A stretch of DNA of 43,729 nt from an uncultured Bacilli bacterium (GCA_910586865.1 CAJUIY010000009.1:1-43729), one strand, 5' to 3'. Counted from the stretch's first letter, positions 23,432 to 31,989 are shown. Numbers and translations: made by a program. Notes: a model not told the origin generated them from the sequence alone.

Positions 23432-23460
23432 TAGGAAGATAAAAAATAATATGGTATAAT
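23432..23460 (+). promoter_or_regulatory. extended -10 promoter of the thioredoxin-like gene
   Basis: TATAAT (23455-23460) preceded by TGG. The -35 region is poor (TAGGAA), as is common with extended -10 promoters. The leader holds AAGGAAGGG ahead of the ATG at 23482. Confidence 0.55.
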
Positions 23461-23481
23461 ACATAAAAGGAAGGGATTATT

Positions 23482-24051
23482 ATGAAAGAAGATAAGATAG
23501 TAATTGAATTGGAAAAGAAAAGATTATTTCAGTACCTTGCTGTTATTGCAATTGTATTTTTGGTTTGTATCGTATCCTTTGCAGCATCCAATGCTAATTC
23601 TGAAAAGTATAGTAAGAATACATCCAATAACAATATAGGTAATGAAGAGGATATTTTACAAATTGCTACGAAAGACGCAGGAGAAGTAAAAGATGAGGAA
23701 AGAGTGGCTCCTCATGAAATATCAACAGATGATTATTTAAATATATATGGTGGAAGTGATCAAAAGCTAGTTTTATTCTCTAGTCCAACTTGTCAGTATT
23801 GTAAGATTGCGACTCCAATACTTGAAAACTTAATTTATCAGTACAAAGTTGAAATAAATTATTTAAATACGGGAAATTTATCAGATGAAGATAGACAAAA
23901 AATAATGGAATCGAATGATTATTTTAAAGAAGGTTTTGGGACTCCTCTTATGTTAGTAGTACAAGATGGGAAAATAGTGGATAAAATAGATGGTTTGGTA
24001 ACAAAAGATAATTATATGTCCTTCTTTAAAGAATATGGATTTATGGAGTAA
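23482..24051 (+). CDS. membrane-anchored thioredoxin-like protein
   Basis: A thiol-disulfide protein tethered outside the membrane. A charged N-terminus of 15 residues is followed by one membrane segment (about 16-35), a polar linker and a thioredoxin domain from about 80. The redox motif is CQYC at 104-107, after LVLFSSPT, and the cis-proline is in GTPLM near 155. It lacks a lipobox and keeps an uncleaved anchor. The likely role is redox homeostasis or electron delivery to exported proteins; no DsbD-like partner is in the window. AAGGAAGGG at 23467-23475 is the ribosome-binding site. The PH-domain gene starts 6 bp after it. Confidence 0.85.
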   Translation: MKEDKIVIELEKKRLFQYLAVIAIVFLVCIVSFAASNANSEKYSKNTSNNNIGNEEDILQIATKDAGEVKDEERVAPHEISTDDYLNIYGGSDQKLVLFSSPTCQYCKIATPILENLIYQYKVEINYLNTGNLSDEDRQKIMESNDYFKEGFGTPLMLVVQDGKIVDKIDGLVTKDNYMSFFKEYGFME

Positions 24052-24057
24052 GATAGT

Positions 24058-24504
24058 ATGGATAAGATTTATAAGAAAGCATTAGAATTTAAAAGAAAGT
24101 ATCCTATGACAATTGCATGGAGACTGAAAAAAAATTCTAATGTGATTGAAAAACATTTAAATCCTGGTGAAAAAGTATTATATGTATTTGTTGCTCAAAA
24201 AAATGATAATCCATTTAATATCATTTCAACAGCTGTCGTTGCAGTAACATCAGAGCGGATTTTAATTGGAAGAAAACGTGTTGTTTTTGGTTACTTTTTA
24301 GATTCTATTACACCAGATATGTTTAATGATTTAAAAGTATTAGGTGGAATTATTTGGGGAAAGTTACATATTGATTATGTAAAAGAATATGTCACACTTT
24401 CTAATATCGATAAATCTTCTTTAAGTGAAATTGAAACTAATATTTCTTCTGTGATGATGGAAGCAAAGAAAAAGTATGGATATAAAGGAATTTCCAAAAA
24501 ATAG
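24058..24504 (+). CDS. YokE-like bacterial PH-domain protein
   Basis: A 148-residue protein resembling the short bacterial PH domain family (YokE-like, PF14470). The pattern is LNPGEKVLYVFVAQ, then AVVAVTSERILIGRKR, then a series of strands ending in an amphipathic helix (SEIETNISSVMMEAKKKYG). TSERI-x-I is the most telling segment. The function of these domains is mostly unknown. There is no signal peptide. The ribosome-binding GGAG (24046-24049) lies in the last codons of the thioredoxin-like gene, 6 bp ahead, so the two are translated from one message. Confidence 0.7.
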   Translation: MDKIYKKALEFKRKYPMTIAWRLKKNSNVIEKHLNPGEKVLYVFVAQKNDNPFNIISTAVVAVTSERILIGRKRVVFGYFLDSITPDMFNDLKVLGGIIWGKLHIDYVKEYVTLSNIDKSSLSEIETNISSVMMEAKKKYGYKGISKK

Positions 24505-24526
24505 ACTTTACTTGTCTGTTTTTTTT
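24496..24526 (+). terminator. terminator after the PH-domain gene
   Basis: AAAAAATAGAC pairs with GTCTGTTTTTT (one wobble) around TTTACTT, followed by further T. It overlaps the stop codon. Confidence 0.7.
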
Positions 24527-24534
24527 GTTATAAT
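24507..24534 (+). promoter_or_regulatory. promoter of the 418-residue envelope protein
   Basis: TTTACT (24507-24512), a 16-bp spacer and TATAAT (24529-24534). The -35 lies in the loop of the preceding terminator. AAGGTGA at 24541-24547 serves the ATG at 24552. Confidence 0.55.
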
Positions 24535-24551
24535 TAATATAAGGTGATACT

Positions 24552-25808
24552 ATGAAGAAGATGATAAATATTGTATTTATTTTGGGGGCATTGTCCTTAT
24601 TATATCAATTTTTTGTCATGTTCTTAATGAATAAACACGATGCCGTATATTCTCTAAAAACTTCGAATAATGCTTATATGATTCATGAAAATTTTGAAAA
24701 AGAGAGAAAATACAATATGTATTATTTTTTAATTACCGATCAAAATAAAAAGAATTTTGTCTATAGTATCGATAGAAATTTAAATCGGCAATCTAGAATT
24801 ATTAAAGAGATAAAAACGTATCAAAATAATAATTTATATTGTATTGCACCAGTGTTTAAAAAGAAAGCAATTGATAGTGTATTATGTAAATTAGGAGAAA
24901 CTCAAGTAAGTACTACTTTTTTAAAACAAGCAGGAAATAATAATGTTTTAAATTTCACTGCTAATTTAAAAAAAGAAGGGTATACTTTAAATGAAGAATT
25001 AGATAAAGAGACTCCGATAAAGTCTTCTTATGGAAATGGGAAAAAGATTTCTATTTATGATGAGTTAGATGAAAGTTTGTATCTTACTTTATGGGGATAT
25101 AATGGAGTATATATTTTAAATAATGGAGAAATAGAATATAGAGACTTTTTACGCTATGACCATTATGAGAATGATTTTGCAAGACTTGTAGATAAGTTTT
25201 ATATTTCTATTAATACCGATAATACAGAATATGGCTCTTTCTATGTAGTTAATATTAAAGATGGAGGAAGAGCACAGATTGATTCTGATTTTACCATTTC
25301 TAAAAATAGTTATTTCAATGGAATTTATAATAAAAAATTATATTATACGGATATTGACAATAGAAAACAATATATATTAGATCCAAGTGATGAAGAATTA
25401 AAAGAGGTTAGTACCAATGATAAAGGTAAATTCTTTGATGGAGAAAAGCTTGTTGATATCGATATGAATGAATTAGTAAGTACTAGAAAGTATTTTAATC
25501 TTCCAAAAATAGATGAAAAACTACAACAAAAGTATCCTGATAAACAGATATTTAAAACCTTAAAAAATAAGTATTTCTTAGATAGCGATGGTAGTGTTTA
25601 TAAAATAGTAGGAGATTATATTGATTATAAAATATTATTATTTAAAATAGATGGATTTAAAGAAATGAAAATCGTAAATGATAAGGTGTTTGGAGTTAGC
25701 GGTGACACTGTATTCTATTATAGTGATAAAAAGGGTTTGAGAAAGGCGGCACTTAATAGGGAACTTGTTTATAATTATCGAAATATATTCGATGTTTATG
25801 AAAAGTAG
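24552..25808 (+). CDS. unknown membrane-anchored extracytoplasmic protein, 418 residues
   Basis: No family is recognised. A short basic N-terminus and one hydrophobic segment (about 4-26) would anchor it with the bulk outside. The rest is rich in Tyr, Asn, Asp and Lys and has repeated short strands of the type YFNGIYNKKLYYTDIDNRKQYILD and KYFLDSDGSVYKIVGDY, which look like blades of a beta-propeller, although no clean repeat could be delimited. Two cysteines near 98 and 112 could form a disulfide. It is a single gene with its own promoter. Sensing or scaffolding on the cell surface is possible; no catalytic motif is visible. Confidence 0.75.
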   Translation: MKKMINIVFILGALSLLYQFFVMFLMNKHDAVYSLKTSNNAYMIHENFEKERKYNMYYFLITDQNKKNFVYSIDRNLNRQSRIIKEIKTYQNNNLYCIAPVFKKKAIDSVLCKLGETQVSTTFLKQAGNNNVLNFTANLKKEGYTLNEELDKETPIKSSYGNGKKISIYDELDESLYLTLWGYNGVYILNNGEIEYRDFLRYDHYENDFARLVDKFYISINTDNTEYGSFYVVNIKDGGRAQIDSDFTISKNSYFNGIYNKKLYYTDIDNRKQYILDPSDEELKEVSTNDKGKFFDGEKLVDIDMNELVSTRKYFNLPKIDEKLQQKYPDKQIFKTLKNKYFLDSDGSVYKIVGDYIDYKILLFKIDGFKEMKIVNDKVFGVSGDTVFYYSDKKGLRKAALNRELVYNYRNIFDVYEK

Positions 25809-25848
25809 CATATATTTTTCGCTTGACTAATATAATTCAATAAGATAC

Positions 25849-25877
25849 TTGAAAAATAATGCATCCTTTGATATAAT
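25849..25877 (+). promoter_or_regulatory. strong promoter of tRNA-Cys
   Basis: TTGAAA (25849-25854), a 17-bp spacer and TATAAT (25872-25877) with TGA before the -10. The start of transcription near 25884 lies 5 nt before the mature tRNA. Confidence 0.8.
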
Positions 25878-25888
25878 CTTATTTGTAT

Positions 25889-25962
25889 GGGGCTTTAGCC
25901 AAGTGGTAAGGCGTGGGTCTGCAACACCCTGATCATCGGTTCAAATCCGTTAGGCCCCTCCA
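25889..25962 (+). tRNA. tRNA-Cys (GCA)
   Basis: The acceptor stem GGGGCTT pairs with AGGCCCC with one G-T wobble, and the 3' CCA is encoded (25960-25962). The D-arm is GCC/GGC, the anticodon loop CTGCAAC carries GCA, and the T-loop is TTCAAAT. The T-stem has one T-T mismatch and the anticodon stem ends in T-T. It stands alone, not in a tRNA cluster. Confidence 0.93.
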
Positions 25963-26194
25963 TTAGGGAATAAATACAGGAATTTGTATTGAAGATATAG
26001 ACCATTGTAACAGGGGTTGCAGTGGTTTTTACATGTAAAAAAATTATTAATAGGGAAGAATTATCTTCCATAATAAAATACATATTGGATAAATATAATA
26101 GTATTTTCTAAATGAAACATTAAAGTCTGTACATAATGACGAATGATAGAAATTAAGTTTTTAACAATTAAAATATATAGGATATTATTTAGAT
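25963..26194. other. AT-rich spacer without a convincing gene
   Basis: Between tRNA-Cys and the convergent minus-strand gene there is no ORF with a ribosome-binding site. A few in-frame stretches (for example near 26044-26110) read like short remnants of coding sequence, but too little is left to name a family. No direct repeat of the tRNA 3' end was seen, so there is no evidence of an integrated element. Confidence 0.4.
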
Positions 26195-26197
26195 AAC

Positions 26198-26226
26198 AAA
26201 AAGAAGCAAAGTATTTTATTGCTTCT
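26198..26226 (-). terminator. terminator of the minus-strand 391-residue gene
   Basis: On the minus strand AGAAGCAA/TTGCTTCT form an 8-bp stem followed by TTTTT. It lies about 45 bp beyond the stop codon at 26271. Confidence 0.8.
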
Positions 26227-26270
26227 ATCGTAGAAAGTTTCCATTTACACAAATTTTATGGCACACTCTA

Positions 26271-27446
26271 TTACTTCTTTTGCATTGTTATTTTTAAAGT
26301 TTTTTGCTTTTTGTCTATTAAATTTAAATAATTGTTGACTCTTTTAACTAAACCAGTTAAAGGTAATTCTCCTTTCATGCTTTTCAATTTTTCTATTACA
26401 TTTTGTTCTGCTTGTCTTATTTTTTCCATATTAAAGTCAGAAGAATCAAAAGTTATTTCTTTTTGACTTAGATTTTTAAGAATCGCTTTTTGTGATGAGT
26501 TTGTAAAATCTAAGACAATGGCACTACTATTTTTATCACCAGATTCCGTTAATAATAGCTGATTTGGAGTTTGCAAAAGATTAAGATTTTCTATTAAGTT
26601 CACCCTAATTCCTGTTCTAGAGTAAAAGTTAGCACGAACTCCTTTGTTTCTGCTTACATCAAATCGATAAGTTCCATTTATTTTACCATTTCCCTTATGA
26701 GTATTAATAACTGCTACTCCTTTTATTAATGTATCGTCAGAATTTAGTGTAACTTCGAAATCACTAGAAGTATTGTTCTTTCTATTTCGTTTATCGTATT
26801 CTTTTACTATTTTAACACTTTTCATACCAGTATTTAAGTTATATATGATTTCAATATCGTTTAGTCTTTCTATTAAGAAATTTTCATTAAGGGAAATAGT
26901 AATATAATCATGTTTTTCTACGTTACAGTTTCTCCAATCTGAAGTTTGAGTTAACTGACTAATGGATATCTTTATCATAAAATTATCTGATAAGACATTA
27001 TAATTAGCTTCATACGAAGTGTTTTTAGGATGTTGTAGGGTTAATGTTTTTTTATTTTCTTTTGAAAAATGGATATCCCCATTACTCTTGAATGAGAAAA
27101 ATCTTTTTGATTTATTAGAATTCATATTATTCCAATCAATTCTTCTAAATTCACATTCATACTTCTTTCCATCTTCATCTATTAATATTTCTTTTCTTAA
27201 TGGTTCTCCTGTTATTAGGTTTTGATTATATACGTTAGATAGAGTATAGTATCCTTGATATTTTTGTTCTAGTTTTGAAAGGGAATATAGTCCCTTATCA
27301 TTTGCTAAATCTTTACTATAGGCATCGGAACATTGTTCCCACCATGAGGCATTCCAAGTAGTAGAAGCAAACTCTTCGACACTTTTCATCTCCTCTAATA
27401 ATCTCTCTAATACCACTATTTGGGTTTCTTCTTCTAAACTTTCCAT
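26271..27446 (-). CDS. unknown protein, 391 residues
   Basis: I do not recognise a family. There is no signal peptide or membrane segment. The N-terminal 60 residues are acidic and helical with two WW-like aromatic positions (TTWNASWWEQC). The middle is a run of strands with alternating polar and hydrophobic residues, including YITISLNENF and IIYNLNTGMK. The last 60 residues are helical and basic. The ribosome-binding site is a perfect AGGAGG (27459-27454) 7 nt before the ATG. It is a single gene with a terminator at 26198-26226. The beta-rich centre could be a binding domain, but nothing more can be said. Confidence 0.75.
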   Translation of the reverse strand: MESLEEETQIVVLERLLEEMKSVEEFASTTWNASWWEQCSDAYSKDLANDKGLYSLSKLEQKYQGYYTLSNVYNQNLITGEPLRKEILIDEDGKKYECEFRRIDWNNMNSNKSKRFFSFKSNGDIHFSKENKKTLTLQHPKNTSYEANYNVLSDNFMIKISISQLTQTSDWRNCNVEKHDYITISLNENFLIERLNDIEIIYNLNTGMKSVKIVKEYDKRNRKNNTSSDFEVTLNSDDTLIKGVAVINTHKGNGKINGTYRFDVSRNKGVRANFYSRTGIRVNLIENLNLLQTPNQLLLTESGDKNSSAIVLDFTNSSQKAILKNLSQKEITFDSSDFNMEKIRQAEQNVIEKLKSMKGELPLTGLVKRVNNYLNLIDKKQKTLKITMQKK

Positions 27447-27471
27447 AGCTTTTCCTCCTGATATTTATTTA

Positions 27472-27500
27472 TTCTAACATATATTCTTTGATTTTAAAAG
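27472..27500 (-). promoter_or_regulatory. possible extended -10 promoter for the 391-residue gene
   Basis: On the minus strand TAGAAT (27477-27472) is preceded by TGT. The -35 region is weak (TTTTAA at 27500-27495, 17-bp spacer). The AGGAGG follows closely. Confidence 0.35.
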
Positions 27501-27521
27501 TAATGGCTATTATTTTGATAT

Positions 27522-28085
27522 TTATATATTGCTTTTTCCTTCTAATTTTTTAATTAATCGTTTATGAACAGGTCGGATAAAATCTACGATATCTTCTCCT
27601 ATTGCTTCCTTAAAAGAAATCCATTTTACTCCTTTACTTTCTTCTTCTCTATAATTTAATGGTAACGATTCATCTGCTTCTAATAGATAAATCACATCTA
27701 GATGAGTATGAGCAGGTATATAATTTCCTCTTTTTATATGACCAATGATAGGGGATGCTGAAATAGCATAGATAGATGAATCCAAAACTTTTGTTTTTAA
27801 ACCGGTTTCTTCTTCTACTTCCCGAATGGCTACTGATAATAAATTTTCTTCTCCATCGGCATGTCCGCCAGGAAAAATCCAAGCATCATATATATTATGA
27901 TAAACAACGAGCATTTTATCTCTAGTTTTATTCACTACAAAAGCAGAAGCAGCAAAATGACCAAATTCATTTTCTCTAGTTAAGACATCATCAAAAGTAT
28001 CTATCCACTTTAATAAATATTCTTTTACTTTTTCTTCCTCTTTATCAAAAGGTACATAATTTTCTATTTGGTTTCTTAAAGTCAT
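27522..28085 (-). CDS. NUDIX hydrolase
   Basis: The NUDIX box is complete: GGHADGEENLLSVAIREVEEETGL fits GX5EX7REUXEEXGU and would bind the divalent metal that drives pyrophosphate hydrolysis of nucleoside diphosphate derivatives. Length is 187 residues from the chosen ATG 28085. That ATG shares ATGA with the stop of the upstream gene and has AGAGGAAAAAG ahead; the frame is open further upstream, inside that gene. No second specificity motif is visible, so the substrate is unknown. The gene follows a deoxyribosyltransferase-like gene, which suggests a house-cleaning role in nucleotide metabolism. Confidence 0.9.
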   Translation of the reverse strand: MTLRNQIENYVPFDKEEEKVKEYLLKWIDTFDDVLTRENEFGHFAASAFVVNKTRDKMLVVYHNIYDAWIFPGGHADGEENLLSVAIREVEEETGLKTKVLDSSIYAISASPIIGHIKRGNYIPAHTHLDVIYLLEADESLPLNYREEESKGVKWISFKEAIGEDIVDFIRPVHKRLIKKLEGKSNI

Positions 28086-28486
28086 TCTTTTTCCTCTTTC
28101 CATAATGTAATCCACCCAAGTTTCAACCATAAGTTAATTTCTTCATAACACCCTACGTTTGTACTTGGCATTTTATAAATTACCAATTCTATATTTTTTT
28201 GATGAATTAAATTCTGTGATAATCCAAAAAGTAATTCAGCATATGCCTCATATCCAATATATCCTTCTATGCCATTTTTATCTTCATTCATAAGAAATAG
28301 CATATCTGTTTTGGTAATATTTTGTAGAAATTCAATATGTATGTTTGGGTATAATTCTATAAATTTTTCTTCTTCTATTGGTTTTGGATAATCTAATACT
28401 TGGTAATTTTTCTTTTTCAATATTTTTATCAATTTCTCTATTTCGTGCTGGAGACTAGCACTGCCAGCAATTACTACTTTTTTCAT
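28082..28486 (-). CDS. nucleoside 2-deoxyribosyltransferase-like protein
   Basis: A 134-residue Rossmann-like protein. The N-terminal strand VVIAGSASL, the strand TDMLFLMNEDKNG and the helix GYIGYEAYAELLFGLS resemble this family, where a Glu in the corresponding helix is the nucleophile. The match is weaker than for the paralogue at 32134. An enzyme of this kind would exchange bases between deoxynucleosides. GGAGAAAG ahead of the ATG (28486) is the ribosome-binding site. It overlaps the NUDIX gene by 4 bp, so both are coupled. DUF4406-like or TIR-like alternatives cannot be excluded. Confidence 0.55.
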   Translation of the reverse strand: MKKVVIAGSASLQHEIEKLIKILKKKNYQVLDYPKPIEEEKFIELYPNIHIEFLQNITKTDMLFLMNEDKNGIEGYIGYEAYAELLFGLSQNLIHQKNIELVIYKMPSTNVGCYEEINLWLKLGWITLWKEEKE

Positions 28487-28543
28487 TTACTTTCTCCTTC
28501 TTACTTATTCTATCATATTAACCATAAAATGTAATCTAATTTA

Positions 28544-29194
28544 TTATTCATTCACATAATATAATAATTTAATTCTTCTTCCTTTTACTTCTATTAATTT
28601 TTCTTCTTTTAAATGTTTTAATTCTCGGTTCATGGCAGAGCGATCAATAGCTAAATATTCTGCAAAATCAGTAAAAGAAAAAGGAAGATAAATTGTTTTT
28701 GAGCCAACTTTTTTTGATTCTTTTTTAAAGTAAGATAGTAATCGATCACGAATGGTCTTATTGGATAGAATATCAATTCTTTCATTTTTTGAAAAAATTT
28801 CTTTTGACATAATCTTTAGTAGATTTCTTAAAAAAACAGGATATTCATTTTGTTTAAAAGAGGTATTTAAGTTATTATTTGTTAATTCTTCAAAGTCAAA
28901 TAATATAACTTTGGAATTTTCTTTTGCAATAATACTATACTCGTTATTAGTAAAAGGAATAAACATGGAGCCAAACAAAGAATTGGCAACTACATTTTCA
29001 ACAATCATCTTATTTCCATCGTAATCTTCTTTAATAATCTGTAAATATCCGTCAACTACGATACCTAAAAAGGAATCTTCCATAATATAAGATAAAATCC
29101 TATTATTCTTTTGAAAACGAATGGTATTTGCTTCTAATTTCTTTAATAAACGTTCTCTTTCTTTGGTGTTAATTCCATCAAATAATTCATCCAT
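28544..29194 (-). CDS. Crp/Fnr family transcriptional regulator
   Basis: A two-domain regulator of 216 residues. The N-terminal half is a cyclic-nucleotide-binding-like beta roll (about 20-110). The C-terminal winged helix has FTDFAEYLAIDRSAMNRELKHLKEE (recognition helix around 170-190). The protein contains no cysteine, so it cannot carry an FNR-type iron-sulfur cluster. ATG 29194 with AGGTG (29205-29201) is preferred over the GTG at 29203, which lies within the ribosome-binding site. The gene diverges from nrdD, and a palindrome lies across its own -35, so self-regulation and control of nrdDG are likely. Confidence 0.88.
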   Translation of the reverse strand: MDELFDGINTKERERLLKKLEANTIRFQKNNRILSYIMEDSFLGIVVDGYLQIIKEDYDGNKMIVENVVANSLFGSMFIPFTNNEYSIIAKENSKVILFDFEELTNNNLNTSFKQNEYPVFLRNLLKIMSKEIFSKNERIDILSNKTIRDRLLSYFKKESKKVGSKTIYLPFSFTDFAEYLAIDRSAMNRELKHLKEEKLIEVKGRRIKLLYYVNE

Positions 29195-29211
29195 TTTTAT
29201 CACCTAAAATA

Positions 29212-29240
29212 ATTTTATCAATTTTTGTAAAATGGTGCAA
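29212..29240 (-). promoter_or_regulatory. promoter of the Crp/Fnr gene
   Basis: On the minus strand TTGCAC (29240-29235), a 17-bp spacer and TAAAAT (29217-29212), preceded by TGA. The -35 lies within the palindrome at 29233-29248. The leader is only about 11 nt, beginning at the ribosome-binding site. Confidence 0.65.
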
Positions 29241-29248
29241 GTGCACCA
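29233..29248. promoter_or_regulatory. palindromic operator candidate between crp-like gene and nrdD
   Basis: TGGTGCA and TGCACCA form a perfect 7-bp inverted repeat separated by AG. It covers the -35 of the Crp/Fnr gene and lies just upstream of the probable nrdD -10 (TATTAT 29253-29258 or TATATT 29256-29261). It does not resemble the NrdR box or the FNR site TTGAT-N4-ATCAA. Confidence 0.6.
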
Positions 29249-29309
29249 ATCATATTATATTTTAGTGTGGTAGGATAGTGTATGTAGAAACATAGAAGGA
29301 GAAAGATGT

Positions 29310-31469
29310 ATGAAAGTAATTAAAAGAAACGGACATATGGTAGATTATTGTCCAGAAAAGATAGAAGAAGCAATAAGAAAGGCTAATTTAGAAGTAGAAG
29401 AAGATGATGAAGCTTCATCAGTTCAAATTAAAAATATTATTAAATATATAGAAAAATTAGGAAAGAAAAGAATTCTTGTAGAAGATATTCAAGACATTAT
29501 TGAAATGAAGTTAATGAGTATTGGAAAATATACGTTAGCTAAAAAATATATCACTTACAGGTATACTAGAGAGTTAGTAAGAAAGAGTAATACAACAGAT
29601 TTAGCCATTAAAGAATTAATTGATGGGGAATCTAGCTATTGGAATACCGAAAACTCGAATAAAAATGCAAAAATCGTAACGACACAAAGAGATTATTTAG
29701 CAGGTATTACTAGTACGGATATTACGAGAAGATTTTTATTACCAGAAGATATTGTACAAGCTCATGATGATGGTATTATTCATTTCCATGATGCGGATTA
29801 TTTTGCACAAAATGCTTTACATAACTGTGATTTAATTGATTTAGAGGATATGTTACAAAATGGTACGAATATTAATGGGATTATGATTGAAAAACCACAC
29901 AGATTCTTAACAGCCATGACGATTGCTACCCAACTTATTACTGCAGTTAATTCTAGTCAATATGGAGGATGTACGATAACATTAACTCATTTAGCACCTT
30001 TTGTTCGTTTAAGTAAAGAGTTTTATGAAAAAAAATATAAAGCTAGAAAATGTACCAAAGCAGAAATTGAGAAATACGTAGCAGAAGATTTAAAAAAAGA
30101 AATTATTGATGGTGTTCAAACTTTCCAATATCAAATTAATTCCATGACAACAACGAATGGACAAGCTCCTTTCTTAAGTGTTTGCTTATATTTAGGAGAA
30201 ACAGAGGAGTATAAAGAAGAACTTGCTATGCTTATTGAAGAGGTACTAAAACAAAGAATAGAAGGAATGAAAAATGAAAAAGGCGTTTATATTACGCCAG
30301 CTTTCCCTAAACTTTTATATGTTCTAGAAGAAGATAATATTAAAAAGAGTAGTAAATATTTCTATTTAACAAAATTAGCTGCTGAATGTACTGCAAAACG
30401 TATGGTTCCTGATTATATTTCTGAAAAAATCATGAAACAAAACAAGATTGATAAAAATGGAGATGGACAATGCTATCCTTGTATGGGATGTCGTAGTTTC
30501 TTAACTCCATATGTAGATAAAAATGGAAAACCAAAATATTATGGAAGATTTAATCAAGGTGTGGTTACGATTAACCTAGTGGATATTGCACTATCTAGTG
30601 ATAAGAATGAGGAAGACTTCTGGGAAATTTTTGATGAAAGATTGGAACTTTGCCATCGTGCTTTACAAATTCGTCATAAAAGACTTAGTAGAGCAACTTC
30701 TGATGTCGCACCAATTCTTTGGCAACATGGAGCCCTTGCTAGATTAGAAAAAGGAGAATCTATCCATGAGTTATTACATCATGGTTATTCTACGATATCT
30801 TTAGGATATGCTGGACTTTATGAGTGTGTGAAATATATGACGGGAAATTCTCATACCGATAATGGAGTAGGTAAGGAATTCGGACTTCGTGTTATGCAAC
30901 ACTTAAATGATAAGTGTAAAGAGTGGAAACAAGCAGAAGATATTGATTATTCTGTTTATGGCACACCAATTGAATCTACTACTTATAAATTTTCGAAATG
31001 CCTAAGAGATCGTTTTGGTATTATTAAGGGTATTACAGATCGAAATTATATTACAAATTCTTACCATGTACCTGTTTTTGAAGAAATTGATGCCTTTACG
31101 AAATTAAAACTAGAGAGTGACTTTCAACGTCTTAGTCCAGGAGGAGCCATTTCTTATATTGAGACTTCTAATTTATCAAATAATTTAGAGGCGATAATAG
31201 AGGTTATTAAATTCATTTATGATAATATCATGTATGCCGAATTAAATACGAAGTTAGATTATTGTCAAGAATGCGGTTATACGGGTGAGATATTGATTGG
31301 AGAAGATTTAGAATGGTATTGTCCAAATTGTGGAAATAAAGATCATGATAAATTAAATGTGGCAAGAAGAACTTGTGGATATATTGGAGCAAATTTTTGG
31401 AATAAAGGAAGAACACAAGAAATCAAAGAAAGAGTTGTTCACTTAGACAATAAAGATAATGAGGAATAG
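29310..31469 (+). CDS. nrdD: anaerobic ribonucleoside-triphosphate reductase (class III)
   Basis: A glycyl-radical enzyme that makes deoxynucleotides without oxygen. An ATP-cone occupies about 1-90 (VIKRNGHMVDY at the start). The catalytic barrel contains SSQYGGCT near 218. The C-terminal zinc site has CQEC near 651 and CPNC near 673, and the glycyl-radical loop is RRTCGYIG near 686-693. Length 719 is normal. AGAAGGAG is ahead of ATG 29310. It is followed 2 bp later by nrdG, its activase. Oxygen would destroy the radical, so this predicts anaerobic growth. Confidence 0.97.
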   Translation: MKVIKRNGHMVDYCPEKIEEAIRKANLEVEEDDEASSVQIKNIIKYIEKLGKKRILVEDIQDIIEMKLMSIGKYTLAKKYITYRYTRELVRKSNTTDLAIKELIDGESSYWNTENSNKNAKIVTTQRDYLAGITSTDITRRFLLPEDIVQAHDDGIIHFHDADYFAQNALHNCDLIDLEDMLQNGTNINGIMIEKPHRFLTAMTIATQLITAVNSSQYGGCTITLTHLAPFVRLSKEFYEKKYKARKCTKAEIEKYVAEDLKKEIIDGVQTFQYQINSMTTTNGQAPFLSVCLYLGETEEYKEELAMLIEEVLKQRIEGMKNEKGVYITPAFPKLLYVLEEDNIKKSSKYFYLTKLAAECTAKRMVPDYISEKIMKQNKIDKNGDGQCYPCMGCRSFLTPYVDKNGKPKYYGRFNQGVVTINLVDIALSSDKNEEDFWEIFDERLELCHRALQIRHKRLSRATSDVAPILWQHGALARLEKGESIHELLHHGYSTISLGYAGLYECVKYMTGNSHTDNGVGKEFGLRVMQHLNDKCKEWKQAEDIDYSVYGTPIESTTYKFSKCLRDRFGIIKGITDRNYITNSYHVPVFEEIDAFTKLKLESDFQRLSPGGAISYIETSNLSNNLEAIIEVIKFIYDNIMYAELNTKLDYCQECGYTGEILIGEDLEWYCPNCGNKDHDKLNVARRTCGYIGANFWNKGRTQEIKERVVHLDNKDNEE

Positions 31470-31471
31470 AT

Positions 31472-31975
31472 ATGCATTATAACAAAATAAGAAAAATGGA
31501 TATTTCCAATGGTCCAGGAGTTCGCGTTTCTATCTTTGTACAAGGTTGTACCTTCCACTGTAAGAATTGTTTTAATCCAGAAACCCATGATTTCAACGGT
31601 GGAAAAGAATTTGATGATGATACGATAAAAAAAGTTCTTGATTTATGTCAAAACGATAGTATTAGAGGCTTATCTATTTTAGGAGGAGAGCCTCTTCATC
31701 CTAAAAACATTGAGGAAGTAACGAGACTTGCAAAAACCTTTAAAGAGACTTATCCTAATAAAGACATTTGGGTATGGACTGGTTTTCATTTTGAGGATTT
31801 AAAGGAAAAAGAGATATTCCACTATATCGATGTATTAGTGGATGGGCAATTTGATGAAGAATTAAAAGATCCAAGATTAAAATGGAGAGGATCATCTAAT
31901 CAACGAGTCATTGATATTAAAAGAAGCTTAAAAACAAAAAGAGTAGAGCCTTATAGAGAAGAAGTGTTAGTCTAA
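31472..31975 (+). CDS. nrdG: anaerobic ribonucleotide reductase-activating protein (radical SAM)
   Basis: NrdG uses S-adenosylmethionine and a [4Fe-4S] cluster to install the glycyl radical in NrdD. The cluster motif CX3CX2C is Cys26, Cys30 and Cys33 in GCTFHCKNCFN. LSILGGEPL (GGEP motif) near 68-76 binds SAM. Length 167 is typical. The start is 2 bp after the nrdD stop, with the ribosome-binding GAGGAATAG inside the end of nrdD. A terminator follows at 31990-32023, so nrdDG is a two-gene operon. Confidence 0.96.
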   Translation: MHYNKIRKMDISNGPGVRVSIFVQGCTFHCKNCFNPETHDFNGGKEFDDDTIKKVLDLCQNDSIRGLSILGGEPLHPKNIEEVTRLAKTFKETYPNKDIWVWTGFHFEDLKEKEIFHYIDVLVDGQFDEELKDPRLKWRGSSNQRVIDIKRSLKTKRVEPYREEVLV

Positions 31976-31989
31976 TATATTTTAAGTAT

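Noticed and set aside
25821..25850. A second tRNA-Cys promoter with TTGACT at 25823
   Set aside because: No -10 hexamer occurs at a suitable distance; the downstream TTGAAA/TATAAT pair is far better.
25895..26083. Minus-strand ORF over tRNA-Cys
   Set aside because: Its C-terminus is the antisense of the tRNA and it has no ribosome-binding site. This is a common artefact.
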